Under the pieces are notes generated by a model. The model saw nothing but the letters and a program-made list of their open reading frames with translations, did no database searches and was not told where the DNA came from. From Oscillospiraceae bacterium (GTDB lineage Bacteria > Bacillota > Clostridia > UBA1381 > UBA9506), in contig SVJO01000001.1 in the NCBI GenBank assembly GCA_015068935.1, forward strand, positions 1-64,000: 64,000 bases of DNA, in the 5' to 3' direction. Positions 54,552 to 64,000 of the stretch are shown here, one piece after another; position 1 is the stretch's first letter; each line of letters starts with the position of its first letter. The position numbers and the translations under genes are program-made.

Positions 54552-54913
54552 TTCATCACCATCCTTACAGCAGCAATAATCATAAATATACCAAAAATTT
54601 TTCTGATTACGTTTGCCGATAATTTAGCTAACAGTTTTGCTCCTATAAAGCCCCCTGCAATTCCTCCTGCAGAAACCCACAGAGTAAGTTTTAAATCAAG
54701 AAATGAATTCATGCCGTAAAAAATCAGACTTACAATCGTAAATGATGAAATAATTAAAATAGCAGTTGCATGAGCTTTATGCTCTTCAACATTTAAACAT
54801 TCTGTCATAAAAGGAACTAAAAGTGTCCCTCCTCCGCTTCCGAATAAACCGTTAAGAAAACCTGACAACAATCCGCCTGTAAAATATATCATATATCTTT
54901 TTTTATTTTTCAT
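54548..54913 (-). CDS. TauE/SafE-family half transporter
   Basis: GLLSGFLNGLFGSGGGTLLVPFM. Confidence 0.8.
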   Translation of the reverse strand: MKNKKRYMIYFTGGLLSGFLNGLFGSGGGTLLVPFMTECLNVEEHKAHATAILIISSFTIVSLIFYGMNSFLDLKLTLWVSAGGIAGGFIGAKLLAKLSANVIRKIFGIFMIIAAVRMVMK

Positions 54914-55121
54914 AAAATCACCTTAGAATTTTTATTTATAGTATTTCTCCAAAATTAATATATAAATCAAGGTAAAAATATTACAATTTGGTGAAATTTA
55001 TAAAAAATAACTTGCAAAAAAGTCGAAAAAGGTATATTATATTTAATATATTGCGTTTTTTATATATTTGTAGATTTTACGGATTCAGCACGTAAATCTT
55101 TATGATTGGAGGAGTTATATT

Positions 55122-56201
55122 ATGTTAGGTCAGGTCTTTCAACCGATACTCGAACAAATGTCAAACATTTCATCACGTGATTCAGGCGTTCTCAACAACA
55201 CGGGTTTTGTTGTAGCAAGTGTTTATACGCCCATTGACGAAGATACTGCATATGATGCTGTAACCTCAAATCCGGTTTTAAATAAATCATTTATTATTGG
55301 TGATTACACATTCGTTGCCTTCGGCACAAGAAGTATGTTTGATTATATTGTATATACAAAAGGCACAGATCGTGACGCTCATTATTTTTGTTCAATGCTT
55401 GCTGTAAGTTTATCTAATATTCAGCTTCATTGTGGTAATAAGTATGACAAAACAAATTACATAAAAAATGTTTTACTTGGAAATGTTCTTCCTGGAGATG
55501 TTGATTTAAGAAGTGATGAACTCCAAATAGATGCCGATATTCCAAGAATCGTATATATAGTGCAGACCGACGGCACAAATGACCTTCCTGTTCAGCATTT
55601 ACTACAGAATATGTTCCCTGACCAGAATTTTGTTTTGGCGATGGATAATGAAAATATAGTTATAATAAAAGCGTTAACAGAGCCATATACAAAAGAGCAT
55701 CTCAAAAAAACTGCGCAGAGTATTGTTGAAATGATAAACTCTGAACTGATGACTACTGTATATGTGGGAATGGGAACCCCGACAGATGTTATTAATGACA
55801 TCTCCCGCTCCTATTCAGAAGCATTGCTCGCACTTGAAATAGGACGCGTTTTCGATAGCGATAAATATATTTTAAGCTATGACACACTTGGAATCGGAAG
55901 ATTAATCTATCAACTTCCGAGCAAACTTTGTGAGCTTTTCCTTGATGAAATATTTAAAAAAGAGAGCATTAATGTTCTCGATGATGAGACACTCCAGACA
56001 ATTCATAAATTCTTTGAGAATAATTTAAATGTCAGCGAAACATCAAGACAACTTTTCGTACATCGAAACACATTAGTTTACCGACTTGACAAAATTGAAC
56101 GTCTTACAGGTCTTGATTTAAGAAAATTTGATGATGCAGTAGTGTTTAAAGTTGCAGTACTTGTTAATAAATATCTTAACTCAAACCCATCGAAATTTTA
56201 A
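55122..56201 (+). CDS. CdaR/PucR-type HTH regulator
   Basis: C-terminal FFENNLNVSETSRQLFVHRNTLVYRLDKIERLTGLDLRKFDDA. Confidence 0.85.
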   Translation: MLGQVFQPILEQMSNISSRDSGVLNNTGFVVASVYTPIDEDTAYDAVTSNPVLNKSFIIGDYTFVAFGTRSMFDYIVYTKGTDRDAHYFCSMLAVSLSNIQLHCGNKYDKTNYIKNVLLGNVLPGDVDLRSDELQIDADIPRIVYIVQTDGTNDLPVQHLLQNMFPDQNFVLAMDNENIVIIKALTEPYTKEHLKKTAQSIVEMINSELMTTVYVGMGTPTDVINDISRSYSEALLALEIGRVFDSDKYILSYDTLGIGRLIYQLPSKLCELFLDEIFKKESINVLDDETLQTIHKFFENNLNVSETSRQLFVHRNTLVYRLDKIERLTGLDLRKFDDAVVFKVAVLVNKYLNSNPSKF

Positions 56202-56228
56202 TTGCCAAAATAAAACAGGAGATAATGT

Positions 56229-56915
56229 ATGATTATTTTAAGTAATGTATCCAAGGTTTATGAAAATGGCTCTACTGCCTTAAATAATATAAGCTTTTTT
56301 GTTGAACGCGGCGAATTTGTTTTTGTCGTTGGCCCATCAGGTTCAGGAAAGTCAACGTTAATTAAACTTTTGATGCATGAAGAGGTCGCAACAAGCGGTG
56401 AAGTTATTGTAAATAACATCAGTGTTAATTCATTAAAACGTTCTGAAATCCCATATTTAAGACGCGAAATGGGCGTGGTTTTTCAGGATTTCAGACTTCT
56501 CCCTAAAAAAACAGTATATGAAAATGTTTCCTTTGCTATGGAAATTGTTGGGGCAAGTCCCAGAGAAATCAGAAGACAGGTTCCAAATGTTTTAAGTATG
56601 GTAGGTCTTTCTCACAAAGCCAAGGTATACCCAAATCAGCTTTCAGGCGGTGAACAGCAACGTGTCGCGCTTGCAAGGGCGCTTGCAAATAATCCTGCCT
56701 TTTTGATTGCTGATGAACCTACAGGAAACTTAAATCCCAAAACAGCATATGAAATTGTCGAGCTCTTGGAAGAAATCAACAGAAGAGGAACAACTATTAT
56801 TATGGCAACACATGCAAAAGACATCGTTGATTCAATGAAAAAACGTGTAATAGCCATCGAAGACGGCGTAATTGTACGTGACGAAGTTAGAGGGGTGTAT
56901 GGCTATGAAGATTAG
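56229..56915 (+). CDS. ftsE: Cell division ATP-binding protein FtsE
   Basis: FVVGPSGSGKSTLIKLLM; LSGGEQQRVALARA; followed by ftsX. Confidence 0.95.
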   Translation: MIILSNVSKVYENGSTALNNISFFVERGEFVFVVGPSGSGKSTLIKLLMHEEVATSGEVIVNNISVNSLKRSEIPYLRREMGVVFQDFRLLPKKTVYENVSFAMEIVGASPREIRRQVPNVLSMVGLSHKAKVYPNQLSGGEQQRVALARALANNPAFLIADEPTGNLNPKTAYEIVELLEEINRRGTTIIMATHAKDIVDSMKKRVIAIEDGVIVRDEVRGVYGYED

Positions 56916-57795
56916 AGAATTGAATTATTTTTCAAAGGAAGCAACAAAAAATGTTTTTTCTAACGGATGGATGAGTCTTGCATCAGTGTTTACAGTTATT
57001 GTAAGTCTTCTTATCTTTGGTGTTTTCCTTGTTTTGACAATCAACTTAAATTACATAGCAGGACAATTTGAAAGTGATTATGAAATTATATTAATTGTCG
57101 ATGAAAATTGTTCTCCAGAGCAAACTGAGGCTTTAAAAGCACAGATTGAATCTGTGGAATATGTTAAGACGGCAACTTTTGACTCAAAAACAACAAGACT
57201 TCAGGCTCTTAAAGAAGGCATGGGTGATAATGCTTCCCTATTTGATGGATATGATGAAAATAATCCATTGAGAGACTGGTACAAAGTTACGTTATCAGAC
57301 TTAGAGCAAACAGATAGTGTAGTCAGCCAACTTGAACAAATTCAAGGTATTGCTAAAGTCAGATTAAACAAAGAAACAATAGATAAACTTCTCTCTGCAA
57401 CATCACTAATTGCAAGAAACAGTATTTGGATTATGATTGCTCTTGGACTTATTTCAATTTTTATTATATCAAATACAATTAAACTTGCAGTTTTTTCAAG
57501 AGCTAAAGAAATTAATATTATGAAATTTGTCGGTGCAACTGACTGGTTCATAAGATGGCCATTTATTATTGAGGGTGTAATTATAGGACTTTCGGGAGCG
57601 ATTTTCTCTCTCCTGATTATCTGTTTTGCGTATAGTGGAATTGTTTCTTCACTATCTTCACTTGGAATAAGTTTTGTATCATTTAAACCTCTATCTGACA
57701 TGACAGGTTATCTGATTCCTACATTTATAGTGATGGGAATTGTTCTTGGAGGTATAGGAAGCCTTATTTCTGTAAGAAAACATCTTAATGTTTAA
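56899..57795 (+). CDS. ftsX: Cell division protein FtsX
   Basis: NYFSKEATKNVFSNGWMSLASVFTVIVSLLIFG; four TM; overlaps ftsE. Confidence 0.93.
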   Translation: MAMKIRELNYFSKEATKNVFSNGWMSLASVFTVIVSLLIFGVFLVLTINLNYIAGQFESDYEIILIVDENCSPEQTEALKAQIESVEYVKTATFDSKTTRLQALKEGMGDNASLFDGYDENNPLRDWYKVTLSDLEQTDSVVSQLEQIQGIAKVRLNKETIDKLLSATSLIARNSIWIMIALGLISIFIISNTIKLAVFSRAKEINIMKFVGATDWFIRWPFIIEGVIIGLSGAIFSLLIICFAYSGIVSSLSSLGISFVSFKPLSDMTGYLIPTFIVMGIVLGGIGSLISVRKHLNV

Positions 57796-57800
57796 TATTA

Positions 57801-57825
57801 AAGCTCCCCTTTGGGGAGCTTTTTT
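57801..57825. terminator. Bidirectional terminator between ftsX and sigF
   Basis: AAGCTCCCC-TTT-GGGGAGCTT plus T-tract. Confidence 0.8.
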
Positions 57826-58547
57826 CATGAAATTTTTTCTTTTATTTTGCACAAAATCTTTTTTTCCAGTCTTGACACCTGGACTTGTGATATTCCAAGT
57901 ATTTTTGCCACTTCTGTTTGTTTTTTATCCTTAAAATATCTTAATATAATTATTTTTCTTTCCCTTGGCAAAAGAGTTTTAAATAGCTCAGATATTGTTA
58001 TTTTGTCAATGAGCATTTCTTCGTGGTCTACTCCCCCGCATATTCTATCAATTAAATGTGTTTTTTCCGAGTCATCGACTGTTTTATATATAGATTCAGG
58101 CGGTTGAGTTGCCTCAAGCGCAGCGGCGATTTCTTCACGTTCAATATTCAGATTTTCTGCTATTTCGTTTATTGTTGGCTCCCTTCCTTCTTCAAGCAGA
58201 AATTTTTCTTTAAACATATATACTCTACTGCTTATAACACGGTAGCTCCTTGAAACCTTGATTGGTCCGTCATCACGTAAAAAACGCTTTATTTCACCCA
58301 TAATCAAAGGCACAGCATATGTTGAAAACATTACATTAAATGATACATCAAATTTATCAACAGCATTTATTAAACCAATACAGCCAAGCTGCACTAAATC
58401 CTCAAAATCGACTCCTCTGCTGATGAATTTCTTTGCTACAGTGTAAACAAGTCCCATATTATCTTCTATTAACTTTTCCTTTGCCTGTAGGTCACCCTCT
58501 GATGCTTTTTTTAAAAGAATGTATGTATCTTGCTGTTTATTATACAT
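57825..58547 (-). CDS. sigF: RNA polymerase sporulation sigma factor SigF
   Basis: Sigma-70 regions 2-4, operon with spoIIAA/spoIIAB. Confidence 0.92.
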   Translation of the reverse strand: MYNKQQDTYILLKKASEGDLQAKEKLIEDNMGLVYTVAKKFISRGVDFEDLVQLGCIGLINAVDKFDVSFNVMFSTYAVPLIMGEIKRFLRDDGPIKVSRSYRVISSRVYMFKEKFLLEEGREPTINEIAENLNIEREEIAAALEATQPPESIYKTVDDSEKTHLIDRICGGVDHEEMLIDKITISELFKTLLPRERKIIILRYFKDKKQTEVAKILGISQVQVSRLEKKILCKIKEKIS

Positions 58548-58557
58548 TTTTATTACC

Positions 58558-58998
58558 TCAAACCTGCTCCTTTAAGTCGCTGATTTCTTTTGTCATTATC
58601 AGTTTTGTTCCTTCTCCTGTTTTTGAAATAATTTCCAGAGAATCCATAAATGTTTCCATTACTGTAAATCCCATGCCCGAGCGCTCTTCCCCATCGCTTT
58701 CGGTATAAAAAGGCTGTCTTGCCTTTTCTTTATCGGCAATTCCTTTTCCGTTATCTTCAATTATCAATTTAACAGTCTTATCATTAAGCTCGCACTCAAT
58801 TTTTATAATTCCGATTTTATCTCCGTATCCATGAATTACTGCATTAGTTACCCCTTCGGAAAGTGCTGTTTTTATATCTGCGATTTCCTCAACAGTAGGG
58901 TCAAGCTGAGAAACAAATGCGGCTACTGTTGCCCGTGCAAAGCTTTCATTTCCTGACAGACTTGGAAACTCTAACTTCATTTTATTATTTGTCTTCAT
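58558..58998 (-). CDS. spoIIAB: Anti-sigma F factor SpoIIAB
   Basis: [53 protein letters not shown]. Confidence 0.95.
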   Translation of the reverse strand: MKTNNKMKLEFPSLSGNESFARATVAAFVSQLDPTVEEIADIKTALSEGVTNAVIHGYGDKIGIIKIECELNDKTVKLIIEDNGKGIADKEKARQPFYTESDGEERSGMGFTVMETFMDSLEIISKTGEGTKLIMTKEISDLKEQV

Positions 58999-59009
58999 AT
59001 TTCATCCTC

Positions 59010-59345
59010 CTAAATGCTTTCAATCGCCTGTTTGATATCGTCATATACTTTAATAATCTTTTTCAAGCCCGACATTGAAATCAGCTTATCAATCTGTCTG
59101 CTTTTACAGACTATCTGAACTTTTCCGCCCATCGCTGAAATGAGTTTAAATCTGCCGATAATCATCCCTATCCCCGAGCTGTCCATAAAGGTCAGATTAC
59201 TAAAATCAAAAATCAGATTTTTAGCTGATTTATTAATTATACATCTCTCTAGTTTCTCCCTTACCTCTTCGGCGCTGTGATGGTCAAGTTCGCCTGACAT
59301 TTTGGCAATTAATGTATCTTTGTTCATGCTTAAAACTACCTGCAA
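59010..59345 (-). CDS. spoIIAA: Anti-sigma F antagonist SpoIIAA
   Basis: STAS domain FMDSSGIGMIIGRFKLI. Confidence 0.94.
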   Translation of the reverse strand: MQVVLSMNKDTLIAKMSGELDHHSAEEVREKLERCIINKSAKNLIFDFSNLTFMDSSGIGMIIGRFKLISAMGGKVQIVCKSRQIDKLISMSGLKKIIKVYDDIKQAIESI

Positions 59346-59608
59346 AACAAAAACCTCCTCTGTTTACATAATATTCCATATATTATTCTGCTTTTATTAT
59401 TGACAATCCTTCGTAAAAATATAAGAGTTTTTGTCGAATTAAAATAATTTTTCGACAATTTTTTTATAAAGAAATATATTTATTTGCACCATGCTTAAAA
59501 ACTTAAAACCAAATCAGTTGACAGTCCCCTATAAATATGGTATAATTTTAATGGTTAGACTTTATTATTCAGTCGTAAAAAATCGGCTGAAAAAATAGGA
59601 GCAATCAT

Positions 59609-59833
59609 ATGTCAGAACAAAAATTTGAAACATCAATGCAAAACTTAGAAACCATCATTAAAAAGCTTGAGAGCGGTGATGTTGAGCTTTCTGAGGCTTT
59701 AGAGCTTTTTGAAAAAGGAATAGGCCTTTCTAAAGAGCTTCGTGAAACTCTTGATAAGGCTGAGCAGAAAGTTACAAAGCTGACAGCCGAATCTCAGCCG
59801 AAGGAAGAAATTTTTGATAATCCTGAGGAGTAA
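59609..59833 (+). CDS. xseB: Exodeoxyribonuclease VII small subunit
   Basis: FETSMQNLETIIKKLESGDVELSEALELFEKGIGLSKEL. Confidence 0.95.
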   Translation: MSEQKFETSMQNLETIIKKLESGDVELSEALELFEKGIGLSKELRETLDKAEQKVTKLTAESQPKEEIFDNPEE

Positions 59834-59856
59834 TTCCGTTTAATAAGGAGGAAACA

Positions 59857-60735
59857 ATGGATTTTTTATTTGAATTTGAAAAAAAGATTAATCTAACAGA
59901 ACAGTACTTAAGTAAATATTTCATGGAAAACGACAACCATCAGAAAGCCATATATGAGGCTATGAAATATAGCCTTTTATCTGGAGGAAAAAGAATTCGT
60001 CCTGTACTTACACTGAGCTGCTGTGAGCTTTTTGGCGGTGGCGAGGAAGTCATGCCGTTTGCATGTGCTCTAGAAATGATTCATGCATATTCTTTAATTC
60101 ACGACGACCTTCCATGTATGGATAATGATGATTTAAGACGAGGCAAACCAACTAATCATGTAGTTTACGGCGAAGCAATGGCGCTTTTAGCAGGCGACGG
60201 ATTGCTTACCCGCGCTTTTGAGGTTGCGCTAACAAATTCTGAGCTTTTGCCCAATATAACTGTTGATGCTTTAAAACTTCTCAGCGCTGCAGCAGGAACA
60301 GAAGGTATGATTGGCGGCCAGGTAATTGATATGGAATCCGAAGAAAAAGATATTGATTCTGTTACACTAATGACAATGCATCTTCACAAAACAGGTGCCT
60401 TAATCATGGCAGCAGCAAAAATTGGAGCATTGATTGGCGGTGCAACAAAAGAAGATATTTTAAAAATGGAATCCTTCTCAAGATACCTTGGAATTGCTTT
60501 CCAAATCAAAGATGATATTTTAGATGTCGAAGGAAATGAGGAGCTTTTAGGAAAGCCCGTTGGAAGCGATAAAATAAATCATAAAACCACATTTGTTACT
60601 CTCTATGGAATTGAACAGGCAAAGAAAATGCTTGAGGATTACACCTTAAAGGCTATAGAGGTTATTTCAGAATATGGAGAGAAAGCTGATTTTCTGAAAG
60701 AATTTTCAAATTACTTATTAAGCAGAGACAGATAA
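59857..60735 (+). CDS. ispA: Polyprenyl (farnesyl/geranylgeranyl) diphosphate synthase
   Basis: SGGKRIRPVLTL; HDDLPCMDNDDLRRGKPTNH; FQIKDDILDVEG. Confidence 0.93.
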   Translation: MDFLFEFEKKINLTEQYLSKYFMENDNHQKAIYEAMKYSLLSGGKRIRPVLTLSCCELFGGGEEVMPFACALEMIHAYSLIHDDLPCMDNDDLRRGKPTNHVVYGEAMALLAGDGLLTRAFEVALTNSELLPNITVDALKLLSAAAGTEGMIGGQVIDMESEEKDIDSVTLMTMHLHKTGALIMAAAKIGALIGGATKEDILKMESFSRYLGIAFQIKDDILDVEGNEELLGKPVGSDKINHKTTFVTLYGIEQAKKMLEDYTLKAIEVISEYGEKADFLKEFSNYLLSRDR

Positions 60736-60751
60736 AACAGGAGGAATAGCC

Positions 60752-61210
60752 TTGAATTTTTTTACAGAACTGCTTGAAAACAAAATCCTATTAACTGCAA
60801 TTCTCGGTTGGTTCATTGCACAAACCATGAAGGTTATTTTAGTACTAATACAGAACAAACGTCTTGACTGGAGCAGATTTGTAGGCTCTGGAGGAATGCC
60901 AAGTTCTCATTCATCCTTTGTCATATCGCTGACATCTGCAGTTGGATATACAGAAGGTGTCTCCTCTGCCCTTTTTGCCGTTTGCGCTGTTTTGTCGTTT
61001 GTTGTTATGTATGATGCATCTGGTGTCAGACGTGCAACTGGAATTCAGGCAAAGGTTATAAATAAGCTGGTTGATTCATACGAGGAAAGCGAAGATGTTG
61101 AAATTTCCAACGAGAAATTAAAAGAGCTTATTGGTCACTCTCCTTTAGAGGTTTTAGCTGGTGCTATTGTAGGTCTTTTGACTGCAATTTTAGTTTATAA
61201 ATGTTTCTAG
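60752..61210 (+). CDS. Divergent PAP2-family membrane protein
   Basis: GSGGMPSSHSSFVISLTSAVGY; MYDASGVRRATGIQA. Confidence 0.9.
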   Translation: MNFFTELLENKILLTAILGWFIAQTMKVILVLIQNKRLDWSRFVGSGGMPSSHSSFVISLTSAVGYTEGVSSALFAVCAVLSFVVMYDASGVRRATGIQAKVINKLVDSYEESEDVEISNEKLKELIGHSPLEVLAGAIVGLLTAILVYKCF

Positions 61211-61301
61211 AATAGATTTCAGATGAGGTTAGTTATAGGAGATTTTTCTTCATTAACTAACCTCGTTATAAATTTAATTATACAAAAGCGAGGTTATAAT
61301 T

Positions 61302-62147
61302 ATGTATACAACTTCAAAAACTAAGCTGTTTGGTATTTTTGGATACCCTGTAGGCCATGTAATGTCCCCCAGACTTCAAAGTCTTTTAGCTGAAAAAACA
61401 AACAAGGACATTGCATATGTTGCTTTTAGTGCGTCTCCTGAGGAATTCTCAGCAAAATTTGAAGCTGCCAAACTTCTTGCCTCAGGCTTTAATATAACTG
61501 TACCTCACAAACTGCGTGTTATGGACCATCTGGATATTGTCGACGACAGCGCTAAAACTATAGGAGCAGTTAACACAGTTGTAAAAAAAGACGGTAAATG
61601 GTATGGCTATAACACAGACGGTCCTGGTTTTCTCAAATCTCTTAATGTGAATAAAACAGATGTTAAGGGTAAAAATATACTAATGCTCGGTGCTGGCGGA
61701 GCGGCACGCGCAGTTGCCTATACGTTAGCTTCAAACGGCGCTAAAAGCATTACGATAACTGCAAGAACGCAGGAAAAAGCAGACGATATCGGTGCAATAA
61801 TCAAAGCAAACACCAATACAGAATACTGTGGAATTTTCAAACCCGACTTAAAATATGACATTATAATTAATGCTACACCCGTTGGCATGCATCCCAACGA
61901 GGATAAAAACCCATTTGACTCTTTTGATATTGTTACAGAAAATACTGTTTGCTGTGACCTTATATATTCTCCATGGGAAACTCTTTTCTTAAAAGAGGCA
62001 AAGATACGCGGATCGAAAACGATAAATGGCTTTGGTATGCTATGTTATCAGGGTATTCTTGCTTTTGAGCATTTTACCGGTGAAAAATTCCCCAATAGTT
62101 TTTTTGAAGAAATTTATGAGTTGTTTTTAAAAGAATTCAGGAAGTGA
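61302..62147 (+). CDS. aroE: Shikimate dehydrogenase
   Basis: GIFGYPVGHVMSPRLQ; NITVPHK; GAVNTVV; MLGAGGAARAVAY. Confidence 0.95.
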   Translation: MYTTSKTKLFGIFGYPVGHVMSPRLQSLLAEKTNKDIAYVAFSASPEEFSAKFEAAKLLASGFNITVPHKLRVMDHLDIVDDSAKTIGAVNTVVKKDGKWYGYNTDGPGFLKSLNVNKTDVKGKNILMLGAGGAARAVAYTLASNGAKSITITARTQEKADDIGAIIKANTNTEYCGIFKPDLKYDIIINATPVGMHPNEDKNPFDSFDIVTENTVCCDLIYSPWETLFLKEAKIRGSKTINGFGMLCYQGILAFEHFTGEKFPNSFFEEIYELFLKEFRK

Positions 62148-63040
62148 AACAAATGATAGACTTAATGCCGTTAACTTTAAAATCTAAGGAAATAGTTTCG
62201 CCATATTTTAAAAATATAACAAATTCTGTATATAATTTTACTACGGCTTTTCTTTGGGGTGGCGAAAAATATGTTAAATACAGTATAATTGACGGTTCTT
62301 TAGTGCTCTTTTATGAATATCCCAAAAGTCCTCTGTGTGCAAGTTACCCATTAGGAGATGGCGACAAAAGAAGCGCAATACTTTTTGCATGTGACTATAT
62401 GAAATCAAAAGGAGTTACTCCTGTTTTCAGAAATTTATCTCCCTTTATGGCTGATGAATTAAAGTCACTTTTCCCAAATGAATTTGAATATATTCCTGAC
62501 AGAAATGCCTTTGATTATATATATGAAACAAAAAAGCTCATTGATTTAAGCGGAAAAGAACTTCATTCAAAGCGAAATCATTATAATTATTTTAAAAAAA
62601 CCTATAACTATAAATATTTGAAAATGACTCAGGATGATACAAGGGAATGCAAAGCATTATTTGATAAATGGATTGAAGGTAAGGAAAGAACAAAATGGCT
62701 CGAAGCATCGAGAGAAGCTACTTTTAAGGCTCTTGATAACCTTAATGAATTAGCTTTAACCGGAGGTGTGATTAAAGTAGGCAATGAAATTTGCGCCTTT
62801 TCTCTTGGAGAGGCAGTCTCTTTTGATACTGCTTTAATTCATTTTGAGGTTGCGCTCTCTGGTTTAAGAGGTGCATTTAATGCTATAAACTGTGAATTCT
62901 GTGCTAATGAATGGAAGGATTTTACTTATATTAACCGCGAAGAAGACATGGGTATAGAAAATTTAAGAAAAACAAAAGAGGCATATAAACCTGTATTTTT
63001 ACTAGAAAAAATTAATGCAGTTTTGAAAAATTCCTGCTGA
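62144..63040 (+). CDS. DUF2156-family phosphatidylglycerol lysyltransferase-like protein
   Basis: KRNHYNYFKKTYNYKYL; C-terminal INREEDMGIENLRKTKEAYKP. Confidence 0.85.
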   Translation: MKQMIDLMPLTLKSKEIVSPYFKNITNSVYNFTTAFLWGGEKYVKYSIIDGSLVLFYEYPKSPLCASYPLGDGDKRSAILFACDYMKSKGVTPVFRNLSPFMADELKSLFPNEFEYIPDRNAFDYIYETKKLIDLSGKELHSKRNHYNYFKKTYNYKYLKMTQDDTRECKALFDKWIEGKERTKWLEASREATFKALDNLNELALTGGVIKVGNEICAFSLGEAVSFDTALIHFEVALSGLRGAFNAINCEFCANEWKDFTYINREEDMGIENLRKTKEAYKPVFLLEKINAVLKNSC

Positions 63041-63066
63041 AAATGCTTGAATAAAGGGGTGAACCT

Positions 63067-64000
63067 ATGCAGGCACAAAATAATGATAAAGAATCTGTAA
63101 AAGAACTCTGGGCTTATGCTTTTGATGAGCAGGAGCCTTTTTTATCCGAATTCTTTGATAATTTCTGGAAGGCTGAAGATGCTCTTGTCATCAAAGAAGA
63201 TTCAAAGCTTGCAGGCGCTCTTTTAATGATTCCATATTGCGTCTCTTTAAATTCATCACCTGTTATGTCTGCATATATTGTAGGTGTCAGTGTGGCAAGT
63301 GAGTTCAGAGGTAGGAAATTTTCAAAAAAACTCATGCGAGAATGTCTCATAGAGCAGAAAAATCGAAATATGGCTCTTAGCCTTTTAATTCCTTTTAACT
63401 ACGAATTTTATAACAAACTGGGTTACAGGATGTGCTATACTCTTGACATTTATGAACTTACTCAGGACAACCTCCCCTATATAGAAGACATCTCCCCCGT
63501 TAAACGGGTTCAGGTTTGTGATTATAAAAAGCTGAATTCTGTATATAATGATTTTTGCCGTGATAAAAACGGATATATCATCAGAACTAAAGACGACTGG
63601 GAATATATCTTTTTTGAGCAAAAACTATCAGGCGGAGGAATTTTTGCTGTTGAAAATGATAATTCATTCTCAGGTTATGCCTCCTTTTCGGAGAAAAACG
63701 GAGAAATTTTTGTACGTGAGCTTGTTTATAAAGATAATAACTCGCTCTTAAGCCTTCTGTCTGAATTTAAAAAATATAAAAAAATAAAAATAAGAACTGT
63801 CTCAGATAAACTCCTTTTAAAGCAGATTTTAAATCCAAAAAATGTTTTGAAAACTATCCCCACTGTCATGGCGAGGGTAACAGACATTGAAAAAGTTTTA
63901 TCTTTATATGACATCTCGGATTTAAAAATCAAAATAAAAGATGATTTAATTGAAGAAAACTGCGGAACATACGAAAAAATTGACAATAAAATTTTAAAAA
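63067..64000 (+). CDS. GNAT-family (Eis-like) acetyltransferase, truncated by window end
   Basis: VGVSVASEFRGRKFSKKLMRECL; LIPFNYEFYNKLGY. Confidence 0.85.
   Translation, partial: MQAQNNDKESVKELWAYAFDEQEPFLSEFFDNFWKAEDALVIKEDSKLAGALLMIPYCVSLNSSPVMSAYIVGVSVASEFRGRKFSKKLMRECLIEQKNRNMALSLLIPFNYEFYNKLGYRMCYTLDIYELTQDNLPYIEDISPVKRVQVCDYKKLNSVYNDFCRDKNGYIIRTKDDWEYIFFEQKLSGGGIFAVENDNSFSGYASFSEKNGEIFVRELVYKDNNSLLSLLSEFKKYKKIKIRTVSDKLLLKQILNPKNVLKTIPTVMARVTDIEKVLSLYDISDLKIKIKDDLIEENCGTYEKIDNKILK

Overview
The window is a spore-forming Firmicutes (Clostridia-like) chromosome segment carrying a complete-looking ~42.9 kb siphovirus-type prophage at about 1607-44540. The prophage sits inside the spore-coat gene cotJC. 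The 5' part of cotJC (1415-1609) follows cotJA and cotJB; the 3' part (44538-44936) lies just beyond the phage amidase. Joining the two at a shared GAA codon rebuilds an uninterrupted 196-aa CotJC (…LTDIGTE-E-LAHLEMVGTLV…). A large serine recombinase abuts attL. The reconstructed attP is a 52-bp dyad (18-bp arms, 17/18 identical) centred on that GAA codon. This makes it a candidate sporulation-gene intervening element, analogous to skin/sigK and SPbeta/spsM. Other observations inside the prophage: a LexA-box promoter firing antisense into the CI-like repressor; a -1 frameshift signal (GGGAAAC plus hairpin) in the tail chaperone genes; an iteron cluster after the D5-type primase; an 8-nt lesion in the Walker A of the phage helicase; and an accessory island between terS and terL with an ArdA-like gene, tiny membrane peptides and a coupled serine recombinase/GIY-YIG pair. 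The host flank carries Y-family polymerase/YolD, asparaginase, nfo, rubrerythrin, spoVT, yfhO, ftsEX, spoIIAA-spoIIAB-sigF, xseB, ispA and aroE. No rRNA, tRNA or CRISPR array was recognised. All family names are from reading the protein sequences; no database search was run.
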